This document shows, in pieces, positions 54,210 to 64,000 of a stretch of DNA of 64,000 nt. Source of the stretch: Phialocephala subalpina (lineage: Eukaryota > Ascomycota > Leotiomycetes > Helotiales > Mollisiaceae); assembly GCA_900073065.1 (NCBI GenBank), contig FJOG01000025.1:62001-126000 (forward strand). The letters run 5' to 3'. A program made the translations under genes and the position numbers. Numbering within the stretch: position 1 is the stretch's first letter; every line of letters begins with the position of its first letter. Below the pieces are notes generated by a model that saw only the letters and a list, made by a program, of their open reading frames with translations, was not told where the DNA came from and searched no databases.

Positions 54210-57200
54210 ATGCTCCTCCTCTACCAAACCGGCAGCGTAAAAATCGGCGAAGTAGTCCGCTACACAATAACCTACACTCCCTCACACGACCGCATCCTCC
54301 CCTCCCCCGCACATCTGCACCTAAAAATCAAAAATACATCCGCGATCGCCCTCCGCGCTGCCTTTGTCCACGGTCCCTACACGCTCTACACCGCTGCCTA
54401 TCCAAAAGGCTTTCAGACCGACGCGAGATGGGACAGTCCGCGGACGAAAGGAGTACCGGAGTTTGAGCCCCAATTGAAGGCTGGTGGGAATTGGGGATGT
54501 AGATTGTTGGTTCCGGAGGATGTGAGGGCTACTGCTGGGAAGGGAGCTGGACGGAGTCCTGCGCGGGAAAGACATGGACATGCCACACGGAATCTTGATG
54601 GGGAGGAAGAACCGGAAGAGAAGAGCGTTAGTTGGATAGTTGAGGTTTCGTCCCAAGTAATATTCTCGAATTCCGCCGCAGTCCACTACGAAATCCTCCT
54701 CGGACGAGATGAAAAGAGCTTAAGCCTTGGCTTTGCAGGTGGTTTGACTGGAAACAATGCACCTACTCCACAACCAGGACAACTTTCAGACCATCAGCAG
54801 AGTGTGGGAGCTAGGGATGGACATCATGGTGCACAACCGAAAGGGGTTTTCAGTAAAGCTATAAGTGTGAAGGTGGATGATACGGCGAGTTTATGGAATA
54901 CGCCTAAGATGCCGGAATGGGGGGATAAAGAGGACGATGGGAGGGGGAGCAAGAGGCAGAAGAAGGTGCATCTGGTGGTTGTGACGCATGGGTTGCATAG
55001 TAATTTGGGGGCGGATATGTTGTTTTTGAAGGAGAGTATTGATGCGACGGCGAGGAAGGCAAAGGTTGATGCTAGAGCGAGGAGGGCGAGGAGGAGGTCA
55101 GAGGAGAAAGAGAAGGTTGATAGAGCTGGGGAAGATCAAAAGGAGCATCATGATGAGGCACGGAAGGACGAAGACGGGAAGACGAAACTTCCTGCGACAC
55201 AGCTTGAAGAAGATCTGGACGAGGACGAAGATGAGGAGGAAGTCATTGTCCGAGGATTCTCTGGAAATGCTGTAAGGACGGAAAGAGGGATCAAGTACCT
55301 AGGAAAACGACTGGCGAAATACGTCCTACAGATGACCTATCCGGATCAGCCGTATAAGCCTGTCACGAAGAAGTCCGCTGCCCAAGCTTTATCCCATGCC
55401 TTGAAGCCCGAGAAATCAGATGCATCGAAACCTGTCGAAGAGGGTATACCATCTCACAAAGACAGCACGATTCTCAAGGAGCCGTATACAGACAAGAAAT
55501 TGGCGTATAAGATTACGAGTATAAGCTTTATTGCCCATTCTCTTGGTGGGCTTATCCAGACATATGCCGTGGCATATATCCAGAAACACTCTCCGGAATT
55601 CTTTGACCGGATCCAACCTGTTAATTTTATCGCTATGGCATCTCCGTTCTTGGGATTGAGCAATGAGAATCCCTTGTATGTCAAATTCGCGCTGGACTTT
55701 GGTCTCGTTGGGAGAACTGGGCAGGATCTTGGCTTGACTTGGCGAGCACCGACTGTGGTACGGAGTGGTTGGGGTGCTATTGTGGGAGGTATTGGGGAGA
55801 GTGCCCACAAGAAGATTGATGGTGAGACGGCTCCCGAGTCGAAACCGCTGCTACGGATCCTACCAACTGGGCCTGCTCATATTGTTCTCAAGAAGTTCCG
55901 GAATCGGACGGTCTATTCCAATGTTGTCAACGACGGAATTGTGCCACTGAGAACAAGCTGTCTGCTCTTCCTGGACTGGCAAGGTTTGGGGCGTGTCGAG
56001 AAAGCCAGGAGAGAAAATGGTCTTGTTGGGACTATGGCTGGGTGGGGATGGGCAGAAATTACTGGTGCCAATTCGAGCTCACCGGCAAGGAGAACCTTCT
56101 CTGACAGTGGTATGAGTGATATGGAAGATACCGAAACAAACACGCCCACAAGGCAAGGCCATGGTGCGGATGTACCTCAGCCACCACCATATGCCACTGA
56201 GGATGATGATCAGCATAGCTTGAGAAGCGTCAAGAGCATCGACGACAACCGACCTCAATCTTCAGCAGCAAGTCCTTTAGCTAGTCCCAAGCAGACTGGG
56301 GAGACAAGTCACAACGAGGGACCGCTTGCGAGTATCATGAAATTCTTCCAGCCTGACAAGCCGAACGCAAAATCTCACAACCATACTCCAAAGTATCCAA
56401 AGATTTACAAACGCAGTCAGACGCTCCGGATGGATAGCGACTCTTCATCCACTTCTCTGTCGAAGCAGCCACTATCGAAGACCGCACGTGGGAAAGCCAC
56501 GACTGGCGACACCGAGCATGACGACCAAGAGAGCCTCTCAGCACCGCCCAAGACAACCTTCTTCGAGTCTGCAGGCGACGTCTTGAAACCACCTCTCCCA
56601 TCCGTCGACTTCCTAATCGATCCGTCCTCCCGACCTCGAACGATCTTCCACGACCGGGTCTACCACCCCGAAGACATCCCACCACCCCCTCTCAAAAAGC
56701 GTCCCACATCCTCACTCATGCTCCGTCGCGGCTCAAGCGTAGGAAAATCAGCCACCTCAACAGGCTCAACAAGCTCAGACCCCTTCCCTACCAATCCACC
56801 ATCACACACCAACTCTACACTCTCCGCTGCCGACTACGACGACACAAAGAACACAGGTCCAGACAAAGACCCCCGCGACGTCGTCGACGGCTCAGCCATG
56901 AAAGTCGAAGAGAAAATCGCCCGAGCCTACCACCGCGATCTCTCCTGGCGAAAGGTCCTGGTTCGTCTAGAACCTGATGCACACAACAACATGATCGTCC
57001 GTCGCATGTTCGCCAACGCTTACGGTTGGCCAGTCGTCAAACACCTATGTGATACTCATTTTAGCGATAGTACAGCAGCGAATACTAGAGATGACGATGA
57101 GGGCAGTGAAGAGAGAGCTAAGGGTGAGAACGAGGGGCCGGCGAAGGATGGTGGGGAAACGAATGATGGGAATGTGAAGATGTTGAGTCATGAGGATAGG

Positions 57201-57755
57201 ACGGATTCGGAGGCTAGGGAGGCGAAGGATCATGTTCCTGCGCTGGTGTCTAATCCTAAGCCGAATAGTCTTGGGAAAGCGTTTGCAGGGAATAGTTTGG
57301 CTATTCCTGGGGAAAGTCATAGGAGACCGCAGTATGATGCTTCCAGTGGGACGGAATGGTCTGAGAGGGATTGGGCTGACAGCGAGGTCGATAGTGAGGA
57401 TGAGGAGGATAGAGCGAAGAGGAATTCAGGGGAAGCAAAGAAGGGAGGATGGAACTGGACAGAGGCGATCGCAGGAAAAGGAGCCACGAGTCCTAGAGGG
57501 ACGGACAAGTCTGAAGTCGACAAGTTCTTAGGAAAGAAGAACTCGAATGAAGGGAAGAAAAGCCCGAGTCTGAGTCTGACGAGAGAGCATGCTAGACAAC
57601 TAGAGAGCGATGCTGCAGCGGCGAGAGTGTTGAGTGGTGAAGCGGCTGGTATGGGGCTAGGCTTGCAGCCGCTTGGACCGCAAAAGGACGGAGAGGGAAT
57701 TGTGGGAAGGGAGTCAGTAGATAAGGATAAGGCGAAGACGGGTGACGACTCATGA
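54210..57755 (+). CDS. DUF676-type serine esterase/lipase-like protein, 1181 aa
   Basis: A single exon. The N-terminal 70 residues (MLLLYQTGSVKIGEVVRYTI) form a beta-rich leader found in the fungal family. The alpha/beta-hydrolase core starts at LVVVTHGLHSNLGADMLFLK (residues about 253-270). The nucleophile elbow is SFIAHSLGGLIQTYAVAYI with Ser444. Then come NFIAMASPFLGLSNENPLYV and VYSNVVNDGIVPLRTSCLLF, where the Asp is a likely triad member, and a late conserved KVLVRLEPDAHNNMIVRRMF with PVVKHLCDTHF, where a His could complete the triad. Related yeast proteins (Rog1-type and a lipid-droplet phospholipase) act on lipids. Long acidic and Ser/Pro-rich insertions make it much larger than the core enzyme. 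The substrate is not deducible. Confidence 0.88.
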   Translation: MLLLYQTGSVKIGEVVRYTITYTPSHDRILPSPAHLHLKIKNTSAIALRAAFVHGPYTLYTAAYPKGFQTDARWDSPRTKGVPEFEPQLKAGGNWGCRLLVPEDVRATAGKGAGRSPARERHGHATRNLDGEEEPEEKSVSWIVEVSSQVIFSNSAAVHYEILLGRDEKSLSLGFAGGLTGNNAPTPQPGQLSDHQQSVGARDGHHGAQPKGVFSKAISVKVDDTASLWNTPKMPEWGDKEDDGRGSKRQKKVHLVVVTHGLHSNLGADMLFLKESIDATARKAKVDARARRARRRSEEKEKVDRAGEDQKEHHDEARKDEDGKTKLPATQLEEDLDEDEDEEEVIVRGFSGNAVRTERGIKYLGKRLAKYVLQMTYPDQPYKPVTKKSAAQALSHALKPEKSDASKPVEEGIPSHKDSTILKEPYTDKKLAYKITSISFIAHSLGGLIQTYAVAYIQKHSPEFFDRIQPVNFIAMASPFLGLSNENPLYVKFALDFGLVGRTGQDLGLTWRAPTVVRSGWGAIVGGIGESAHKKIDGETAPESKPLLRILPTGPAHIVLKKFRNRTVYSNVVNDGIVPLRTSCLLFLDWQGLGRVEKARRENGLVGTMAGWGWAEITGANSSSPARRTFSDSGMSDMEDTETNTPTRQGHGADVPQPPPYATEDDDQHSLRSVKSIDDNRPQSSAASPLASPKQTGETSHNEGPLASIMKFFQPDKPNAKSHNHTPKYPKIYKRSQTLRMDSDSSSTSLSKQPLSKTARGKATTGDTEHDDQESLSAPPKTTFFESAGDVLKPPLPSVDFLIDPSSRPRTIFHDRVYHPEDIPPPPLKKRPTSSLMLRRGSSVGKSATSTGSTSSDPFPTNPPSHTNSTLSAADYDDTKNTGPDKDPRDVVDGSAMKVEEKIARAYHRDLSWRKVLVRLEPDAHNNMIVRRMFANAYGWPVVKHLCDTHFSDSTAANTRDDDEGSEERAKGENEGPAKDGGETNDGNVKMLSHEDRTDSEAREAKDHVPALVSNPKPNSLGKAFAGNSLAIPGESHRRPQYDASSGTEWSERDWADSEVDSEDEEDRAKRNSGEAKKGGWNWTEAIAGKGATSPRGTDKSEVDKFLGKKNSNEGKKSPSLSLTREHARQLESDAAAARVLSGEAAGMGLGLQPLGPQKDGEGIVGRESVDKDKAKTGDDS

Positions 57756-58870
57756 TACCAATCTGAATAGAGTACAGAATACACACCTAGTAATGAAAGA
57801 ATTCTCCAAAAGCCAAATTGGCACAATTCCATCATTCTCCCTCGTTCTCGGGTCCAGAATCATCGCAAGTTCTATCATGCTGTTAGCACTGGTAGAGTTG
57901 CGAAATCAATGTTCAAATGACTGATAATTTGTAGTGTGCTTGAGTTGGGAAGGAGCGGGCATCGTGTGGTGGCTGGAGGGAAAGAAGGAACGGCAAGTGT
58001 CGAGGACTGTGGTGCATGTCATGGCTTGACGTTCGCTCCTTCTGCACTGCAAGATTGATTCGTTCTTATTTCTTTTCATCGTCCTAATTCAATCGGTCTT
58101 GATGCAATTCTCACGCAGTACGCTTTTCGGGAATGGTTGAATAATACCGCTTTTCGTTCTTCGTCTACTCCGCCATTCTTCGAGGAAAGATTAATGTACT
58201 CGAACCGGGCATCGAATGGAAATAGCAATTTGCTAGTGATTTTGTTTCTGTTTTGAGGTTGGATGAGGGACCTAGCCAATCTAGACCAATCCACTACTAG
58301 ACACGCACTTTCCACTTGTTTGTTCACAATACCTTGTTTGCACATGCCACTCAGTTCGTACACAGTACCTTGTTTACTTGGGTATAAATTTCATTCAATT
58401 TACAAACTTGCTTAAGGTGCACTGCCTCTTCAGGTTTGGCGGACTGACCTCGAACAGTCACGTGCACAGTCCCTTGACTCCGAGCTGCTAGCACAGATCT
58501 GTTACAGATCTAAAATTATAGCTGTTTAGTGCCATTCGGCCTCCGTAACCATAAAATGGTCTATAAACAGCTCTCCTCTAGCATCGGGGAAACATCAAGT
58601 CTATGCAACTCTTGTTTAACTCGACCTTTAAGACATCTATGCACCAACTCTTTTCTCTTACTCTCACTCAATCTTCGAGGGCAAATCAAACCAAAGAAAG
58701 CACGTTTGATCCACGATAGTCTTGAGGCTTCATATTCTGCGCAGGCCAGCACTGCTAAGATAGCACATTAAGCATGGAGCGGAACAAACTCACTGCATGT
58801 TATACTTCTGCTTATGGTTTGCCCCTACCATTGAGGATAGTGCTCACACGCAACATAGGGAGCAAATACA
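57756..58870. other. intergenic
   Basis: No supported gene; only short frames without motifs. Marks the transition from conserved genes to the accessory-looking right end. Confidence 0.4.
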
Positions 58871-59239
58871 ATGCTTCGATCGAGGAACCAATCTTTGGTA
58901 ACAAACTCCGATTCTAAAATCGGTAGCCCGAATGCGTATTCTTACCAACCACTTCCAAACGGGGATTCAATTCGAATCGTTGAGCTCCTGCCAGACAAGG
59001 AAGGGTCACAAGTAAAATGTTCAATCCACACCAGTCGAATCAGTGATAAAGAAGCCTACGAGGCTCTTAGCTATGTCTGGGGCCCTTCAAATATCACTGA
59101 GGAGATTTAATGCGACGACAAAGTGTTGCCAATTACAGAGTCGTTAAAAATTGCTCTGCGCCGACTTCGTTTGAGAATCTCGAGCAGGAGGCTCTGGATT
59201 GATCAACTCTGCATCTATTTGGATCGACATCGAGCGTAA
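58871..59239 (+). pseudogene. truncated HET-domain (heterokaryon incompatibility) relic
   Basis: The frame reads YQPLPNGDSIRIVELLPDKE, then SDKEAYEALSYVWGPSNI, the hallmark opening of HET domains, and continues in the same frame past TAA (59108-59110) with CDDKVLPITESLKIALRRLR and LWIDQLCIYLDRHRA before TAA at 59237. WIDQLCI is the second HET signature, normally followed by NQ(D/N)D..E. The first stop sits where a Gln codon is common (I-Q-C/V-D), so CAA to TAA is a simple explanation. Nothing of the remaining HET domain or effector part follows. HET proteins trigger programmed cell death on fusion of unlike strains; this copy cannot make a full domain. Confidence 0.72.
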
Positions 59240-60615
59240 GACCTCAGAAACTTGAGGGTTGGACCTCTGTTTTCTGAGTTCTGTTTTCCATATCGGATTA
59301 GCGCACCGCTTTACCTCTTGTCACGATCTATAATCTTAACACTGAAGATATCTAAGATTACCGATATAATCTACCCCGAATCTGATGTTCACCAAAGCCC
59401 ATTTCCATCTTTGGACCTGAGCAATTGCTGCTCTAACCTGAGCTAAGCCCTGAGCCCTGAGCACGCTAATGAGATTAGCTGGATTATGCTCAGGGATCCT
59501 CTTCTGGCTCCTTCGCGAATCGGCTATGGTTTCCATATCCGTGCGTTGGTCTGGAATACGGTTAGCTTTGTAAATCCAATAAAAGTCGTGATGACGTTTG
59601 TTAGGCCGATTTCGAACGCCTGTTAACCTAAGCCGCGAACGAGCCTTCCAGGCGACCTGTTTGGGTTCCTCGGCTACAACTACTGCCAGCTTAAATTGGA
59701 AAAATTCGGTCAGGGAGCCGACTCCGGATCCCCTATTAGCCAGAGACGCGATGGTGAAATATTGTGTCTCCTGCCTGATTTTCCATCTGTAATTTCCTCC
59801 ACGGGCTTTCAAAATAAAATCTTAATAAAAAAGGAAAAAAAAGCTCTTCAAATTTGAATTCAATTTTAAAGAAAATCTAGAACTTTGGAATGGAGAATTT
59901 AAAAATCGGATTATTACAAGTCCGAACTTTTATTAGAGGTTCTGGGGGACCCAGACGAACCTTTTGCGTATTGCACCGCATGCCAAACATGCATTATAAA
60001 GCAAAAAAAACTCCCCGAGCTCTAATAACCAGGATGAATTAGAGGCTTCTCTGGACTCCAAAACGAGTCACATAACATGGCCAGGGTCATACGAACTGTA
60101 TTTGTATTTATATTTACTATAATTAACTAGTTATTCTAACTTATAATAATGCTAAAAAAATTAATAAGAAGTTGCCAAGAGGTATAATATAAATAACATA
60201 AGATTACTTGTATAAAAACTTAGAATTGACCATTTCTAACGATAATAACTCCACTGGCAATCGATTGAGTAAATGATAGGCTCTTTCTATAATCACTTCG
60301 CTGGTTTCGTTTGTATTAACTCCAAATTAAAGAAGACTAGAAAAAGAATTATCAAAAGCTAGAAATAACTCATGTGAAGACTGCTGTGCAATTTCAAAAG
60401 TATTACAATCTAAACTTTCAGATTTGATCGTTTTTAGCGCCGCTTTAAGCGGCGCAGACTGCCACGCTTGTGTCTATTCTGGAAAGGCCCTGGGACGCTA
60501 ACCCAAAGCCAACCGGCCGCTTTATAATCGCACGCACTCACATCTTGAATTTTCTAACTCATGGTCCTACATCGCTCCATTACCGAAATTATCACCACTC
60601 TCGGTCTATTACACT
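59240..60615. other. repeat-like and AT-rich island with decayed sequence
   Basis: A 158-codon minus-strand frame (59812-59336) with no recognised motif, then a strongly AT-rich segment from about 59810 to 60430 with poly-A/T runs and no open frame. It ends at a 19-base palindrome (GCGCCGCTTTAAGCGGCGC, 60437-60455). Composition differs sharply from the surroundings and fits a mutated transposon remnant (RIP-like), though no element can be named. Confidence 0.45.
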
Positions 60616-62251
60616 ATGTCTTCAATATCACTTAACAAGAAGCAATGTGATTTATCATGGGATAGCTTACCTGAAGAAATCCGGCTTCTCATCTTCAAAG
60701 CCCTGATGCAAGACGGTTGCACACTGGCTCGCTTGGCCACAGTGTCTCGAGAATGGCAAACAGAACTCGAGCGATATAACTTCGCTCGAATCAAATTAAC
60801 GCCATCGCGCCTCGTTGATTTTAGTTCTATGATTCATCGCAATCGGGCTCTCGTCGGCTATATCTGGTTCTGTTTGGAACTTGATAACTATGACTGCACC
60901 AAGTGCGCGCCCACAGAGGAATATGAAGAGGCATTTTCTATCAGCGATACAGATAATTGTCCTATCACCACGGCATTCCAGATTCTGTTCTCGATTCTCA
61001 GTACATGGGATCTTAACGGCGATCTGATACTTGATATTAGTATCTACTCGCCCAGCGACTCAGAACATTGGTTTAAATATCTGACCTTTATGCCCGATAC
61101 CCTAGGCGGTGGTGGTATAGAGCAGATGATATTAGACAAAGCCTCTCATGATCCTCAACATGGTTGGGTCGCTGGTTTTCGACACTCCGCTCCGTCCTCG
61201 ACGGCTATACGCAAAGTTTTTCATTCAGTTATGGAGGAGGGACCGTTTGATAGTGAACAGTCAGAGATCCAATGGTGGGATCAGCTTCCATCGGTCCCGG
61301 CGGTAACCAGTTTACTTCTCCGGCAACAGAACCGCCGGAGATGGAAGCCAGACTCGCTTGCACATATGTTTGCCCGTTTTCCCAGACTCCAGGAAGTCCA
61401 CTACGAGCCTTGGAGGGAATGGGACTTTCTGCAGAGCAATACAGATAGAGGTGAGTATTGCTGTATACCTGCGCAAGTTGTTGCTTGCTCTCATTTGTAT
61501 AGTTACCCTATTGCTAATAATTCTCATCCGTTATCTAGGTTACCGATATCTTTTCGAGTCTATCCGACGTTTCAACAACAATCTCAAGAGACTTGTGGTC
61601 TTCGAGAACTTTAATCAACAGTATCCAACGGTTATGCAGCGATTCCAGCTCGGGGAAGACTTGAGCAGATGCGACACTATTCGCAACCCAGCCCCAGCTG
61701 TTAGCCGGATGATCGCGCTCGCCAGCCTGAAGCTTGAGCATCTCGCAGCATCGTTTATCGTAGATGCTAGCCATTTCTTCGAAATCGAACCCTCTTGGGA
61801 GTGGCCAAACCTAATTTCGCTTGTGCTTACTTCAAAAGTACTTACGCCCGACGGGAATTCGATCGATATTGGAGCTATGCTTCAGGCAGCGGCGGCAGCG
61901 GCCATTAAAATGCCACAACTAGAAACAATGGAGATTTGGAACGGACGAAAGGGGTTGGCGGCGCTCTTCAAGTATCAGGCGTTCCGCGATATACAGGAAG
62001 CCATAATTATTTGGAGAGGTACATGGAAATTGACCATAGAACCATCTATAATCCAGGCTTGGGAAGCCGTCGTACATCGGTTTGACGGCTGGAGATTCAA
62101 TTTGGTTGAGGAACGGCTGGATGAAGCTGCGATCAAGTCTCATGGTGATGCAATTCACGACCTAATGCTCTCAAGCGAAGTCATTCGACCCATCTCGTTG
62201 CAGCAGATCCAGATAGAACAGAAAGCTCTGGAGGGCGTGAAGACCGTGTAA
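60616..62251 (+). CDS. F-box protein of the DUF6546-like type, 515 aa
   Basis: Exons 60616-61450 and 61539-62251, with an 88-nt intron (GTGAGT...CTAG). The start WDSLPEEIRLLIFKALMQDG, then ARLATVSREWQTELERYNFA, is the F-box-like head shared by a large fungal family, many annotated DUF6546. Further typical elements are FARIKLTPSRLVDFSSMIHR, IWFCLELDNYDCTKC, and the late WRGTWKLTIEPSIIQAWEAV with HRFDGWRFNLVEE. The gene is intact although it lies between two AT-rich islands and near pseudogenes. This family is often expanded and variable between strains. A substrate-receptor role in ubiquitination is inferred only from the F-box. Confidence 0.85.
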
Positions 62252-62790
62252 TACCGATGGAAGTATGGGACTGCTACGGCTGGGTTTTACCAGCCAAGCT
62301 GATCTTCCCAATGAAATTAAATTAAGAATTTTAATATGAAAAAATTGATCGACTTGATATTTTAAATAACTGGAAAATTAATATTATATAATTAATTTAA
62401 TTGTTATTATTTTTAATAACAGCGGCAGATATATTTCTTAAAAAATAAAAATAAAAAATTATTTTTAATTAATTTATTTTTATAATATAAACAAGTTTTC
62501 GCATTGTATATTTTGCGTTCGCCTACCAGGACGCCTTCAATGCAACTTTCTATTCATTTAAAATATCGCACCAACGAGTTTGCTGGCTATGGCTGGCACA
62601 TTCTTGATGATCTCGGCTGCTTTTGCACCATCCTTGCAACATGCGATCAAATACGCCAGTTGCAAACGGCTGGTACAGTAGATCATGAATCGTCTCGGTC
62701 CCCATCGCAACTGCCTATCTCTCAAGACCACAGAGATGATTTTTGAGAACATCACACTCGCAGTGCACCTTCCGAAGTCAATAGAGGGCT
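62252..62790. other. AT-rich island and decayed sequence
   Basis: Bases about 62300-62505 are almost entirely A/T. After this, a minus-strand frame (62755-62558) ends KDGAKAAEIIKNVPAIASKL but has no identifiable family; it may be a relic of a gene's 3' end. Confidence 0.4.
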
Positions 62791-62798
62791 TATAAATA
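62791..62798 (+). promoter_or_regulatory. TATA box (TATAAATA)
   Basis: A canonical TATA box lies about 77 nt upstream of the ATG at 62868, at a sensible distance from a transcription start around 62820. It is consistent with a real promoter for the small gene that follows. Confidence 0.5.
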
Positions 62799-62833
62799 TC
62801 TCACCGCGCCATCTTGTCTGTCTTCTCTGCTCT

Positions 62834-62863
62834 CAACAACAACAACAACAACAACAACAACAA
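62834..62863 (+). repeat. (CAA)10 microsatellite in the 5' leader
   Basis: Ten perfect CAA triplets end five bases before the ATG at 62868. CAA-rich leaders are unstructured and compatible with efficient initiation. The tract is likely length-polymorphic. Confidence 0.9.
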
Positions 62864-62867
62864 CCAG

Positions 62868-63101
62868 ATGTCCGGCCGAGGACCCTCCTCCCGCGCCGCC
62901 TTACCCGACGCCCTCGACAGGGTTTTTGCCGCCGGCGACGCTGTTGCTGAGGCCAAAGAGGTTCGTGCTCGTGCCCGCGAGGCACTTGCCCGCGCCGAGG
63001 AAGCCGTCTTGCGGGCGGTCTATCGCCATAACGCCGAGCGCGCGGCGCTCGAGGCGCTGCAGCGCAATCTGGGCGGCTGGGGTGCCCAGGGGAGGAATTA
63101 G
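62868..63101 (+). CDS. small Ala/Arg/Glu-rich helical protein, 77 aa
   Basis: ATG follows a TATA box and a CAA-repeat leader. After MSGRGPSSRAALPDALDRVF the protein is almost continuous charged helix (AVAEAKEVRARAREALARAE, then EAVLRAVYRHNAERAALEAL) with heptad-like Ala/Leu spacing, so a coiled coil is likely. It ends GGWGAQGRN. The ORF is GC-rich with mostly G/C third positions, unlike the AT-rich flanks, which argues for selection on a reading frame or a foreign origin. No family recognised. Confidence 0.55.
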   Translation: MSGRGPSSRAALPDALDRVFAAGDAVAEAKEVRARAREALARAEEAVLRAVYRHNAERAALEALQRNLGGWGAQGRN

Positions 63102-63268
63102 TCTGTGAGTAACATACATTTCTTTGCGTCTTCTTTCCCTTGCACAGCCAGCACAGCACAGCACAGCACAACTAAAATATTGTTATGGGCGGCGAAATCG
63201 GACTCTCAAGCCTCCCTGTGGCGACCGCCTGGATAGTACCAGCCGCAAAGTTGCGGAGAGAGACGTAC

Positions 63269-63580
63269 CTAAGTATAGACATCACCCCATCGAGGACCTG
63301 GCTGAATGGATGCCAGAGTTGTGGTTGGATCGTAGGTTGTGCTGTTCATTGCACCGAGGTCGATCGTCACACCATTGTGAATGTCGCTGGCACCGGTCCA
63401 TTGTCCATGGCCACCACTGCGAATCGTGAAGTTTCCGCTGCTGCACGCAAGCGCTTTGACGGTAGTTGAGACCTCGGTGGTGGTGAGTGGTTGCACAATG
63501 CACAGCGGCGAAAGAGGTGCGTTGGCGGACCAGAACGAGGCCTCACGCTTTATACTTGTTGAGATGTTCGAACATGATGA
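63269..63580 (-). pseudogene. FAD-binding (PCMH/BBE-type) oxidoreductase fragment
   Basis: The minus strand reads KREASFWSANAPLSPLCIVQ, then QPLTTTEVSTTVKALACSSG and NFTIRSGGHGQWTGAS, the FAD-attachment region (RSGGH) of berberine-bridge-like oxidases. NGVTIDLGAMNSTTYDPTTT and IQPGPRWGDVYT-stop follow. The N-terminal signal peptide and everything after the first quarter of the domain are missing, so this is a relic. Intact relatives are secreted flavoenzymes, often in secondary metabolism. Confidence 0.65.
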
Positions 63581-63668
63581 CCTATCGCAAGAAGTTCCAC
63601 CGTGAGATCGTCACCGACAACCACTTCCGAGCTTGATGGTAGCAAGTGCGCGAGTGGCAAGCATTTTG

Positions 63669-63836
63669 CTAGTGCGGATCCCCCACCTCCTTGACTGCCT
63701 CGAATGAGCCCTCCGTATCGGTATATATGCCGTTCTCAACCTCGAGCTTGTTATCGGCAAACAGCTTTGCGATGAGGATCTTAGATTCCCGAAGGTTTGC
63801 TTTGTAGACCTTTGGAAGAAGATACCGAAAACTCAT
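63669..63836 (-). CDS. short ORF or gene fragment, 55 aa, unknown
   Basis: Reads MSFRYLLPKVYKANLRESKI, then AKLFADNKLEVENGIYTDTE and FEAVKEVGDPH-stop. It looks like ordinary globular protein sequence, perhaps the C-terminal part of an oxidoreductase, but no motif is decisive. It lies in the decayed right end and may itself be a remnant. Confidence 0.3.
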   Translation of the reverse strand: MSFRYLLPKVYKANLRESKILIAKLFADNKLEVENGIYTDTEGSFEAVKEVGDPH

Positions 63837-64000
63837 GGTCACGGAGCAACCAAGGGGTCACCTTTAGCTGTTAGGTATGATTGACAATCCATGCATTCTA
63901 TTGCGTATGCCTCGCCCATCGCAAGCTCGTGTCTGCTACAACTTCAGCAACTCCCATTCCCTATTCCCATTCCCAGAAAGAAGCCATGCAAAGCAAAGAA

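Noticed and set aside
59336..59812. 158-codon minus-strand ORF
   Set aside because: No motif, and it lies in decayed, repeat-like sequence next to an AT-rich island. It may be a relic of an unknown element but cannot be supported as a gene.
1..64000. tRNA, rRNA, CRISPR arrays, intact transposons
   Set aside because: I looked for GGTTCGANTCC-type tRNA B boxes, array-like spaced repeats and transposase/reverse-transcriptase motifs and saw none. A covariance-model scan would be needed to exclude degenerate cases.

Overview
This window is nuclear DNA from a filamentous ascomycete (Pezizomycotina). Helotiales/Leotiomycetes-like is my best guess, an inference and not a measurement. The signs are genes split by short introns (about 45-90 nt, GT...AG, CTAAC/CTGAC-like branch points), fungus-specific families (Zn(II)2Cys6 factor, SAT4/rhodopsin-domain protein, HET domain, LPxEIR/F-box-like proteins), and an arginine attenuator peptide upstream of the arginine-specific carbamoyl-phosphate synthase gene. 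I rebuilt exon structures by hand from splice signals and frame. Every multi-exon model given closes to a multiple of three. Two runs of N (9379-10144, 22367-22697) are assembly gaps.

Layout. 0-6 kb: a decayed coding relic, then an acidic F-box-like hypothetical protein. 6-14.7 kb: a compact group of a C2H2 + Zn2Cys6 transcription factor, a broken short-chain dehydrogenase (SDR), an intact SDR and an MFS transporter. This looks like a small regulated metabolic or export locus. 16-24 kb: an F-box-like gene among five or six small orphan proteins with signal-peptide or membrane segments. 24-26.3 kb: an LPLEIR-type gene followed by its decayed duplicate. 26.8-31.2 kb: housekeeping genes ETF beta and arg-2/CPA1, the latter with its regulatory uORF. 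32-33.7 kb: SAT4/rhodopsin-domain membrane protein. 35.8-45.4 kb: MscS channel with EF hand, an Acinus-like SAP/RSB protein, an L/T-type cyclin and a nicotinamide-riboside-kinase-like enzyme. The kinase gene is bracketed by an unusual array of 21-nt dyad-symmetric elements. 45.6-50.2 kb: a DUF7730-like gene and a tandem pair of paralogous hypothetical genes. 51.2-57.8 kb: an RBR E3 ubiquitin ligase with an exact 250-bp tandem duplication over an exon/intron junction, and a large DUF676-type serine esterase. 58.8-64 kb: an accessory-looking stretch with a HET pseudogene, AT-rich islands, a DUF6546-type F-box gene, a GC-rich 77-residue protein gene and a FAD-oxidoreductase relic.

The best leads are four. 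First, ten copies of TGTCCCA-N7-TGGGACA around the kinase gene. Second, an attenuator-peptide uORF assembled from three exons, one of them 13 nt. Third, a transcription factor whose zinc cluster is only complete if an intron ends in TG. Fourth, the RBR gene, where a 250-bp duplication appears to be absorbed into an intron. I found no tRNA, rRNA, CRISPR or intact transposon.
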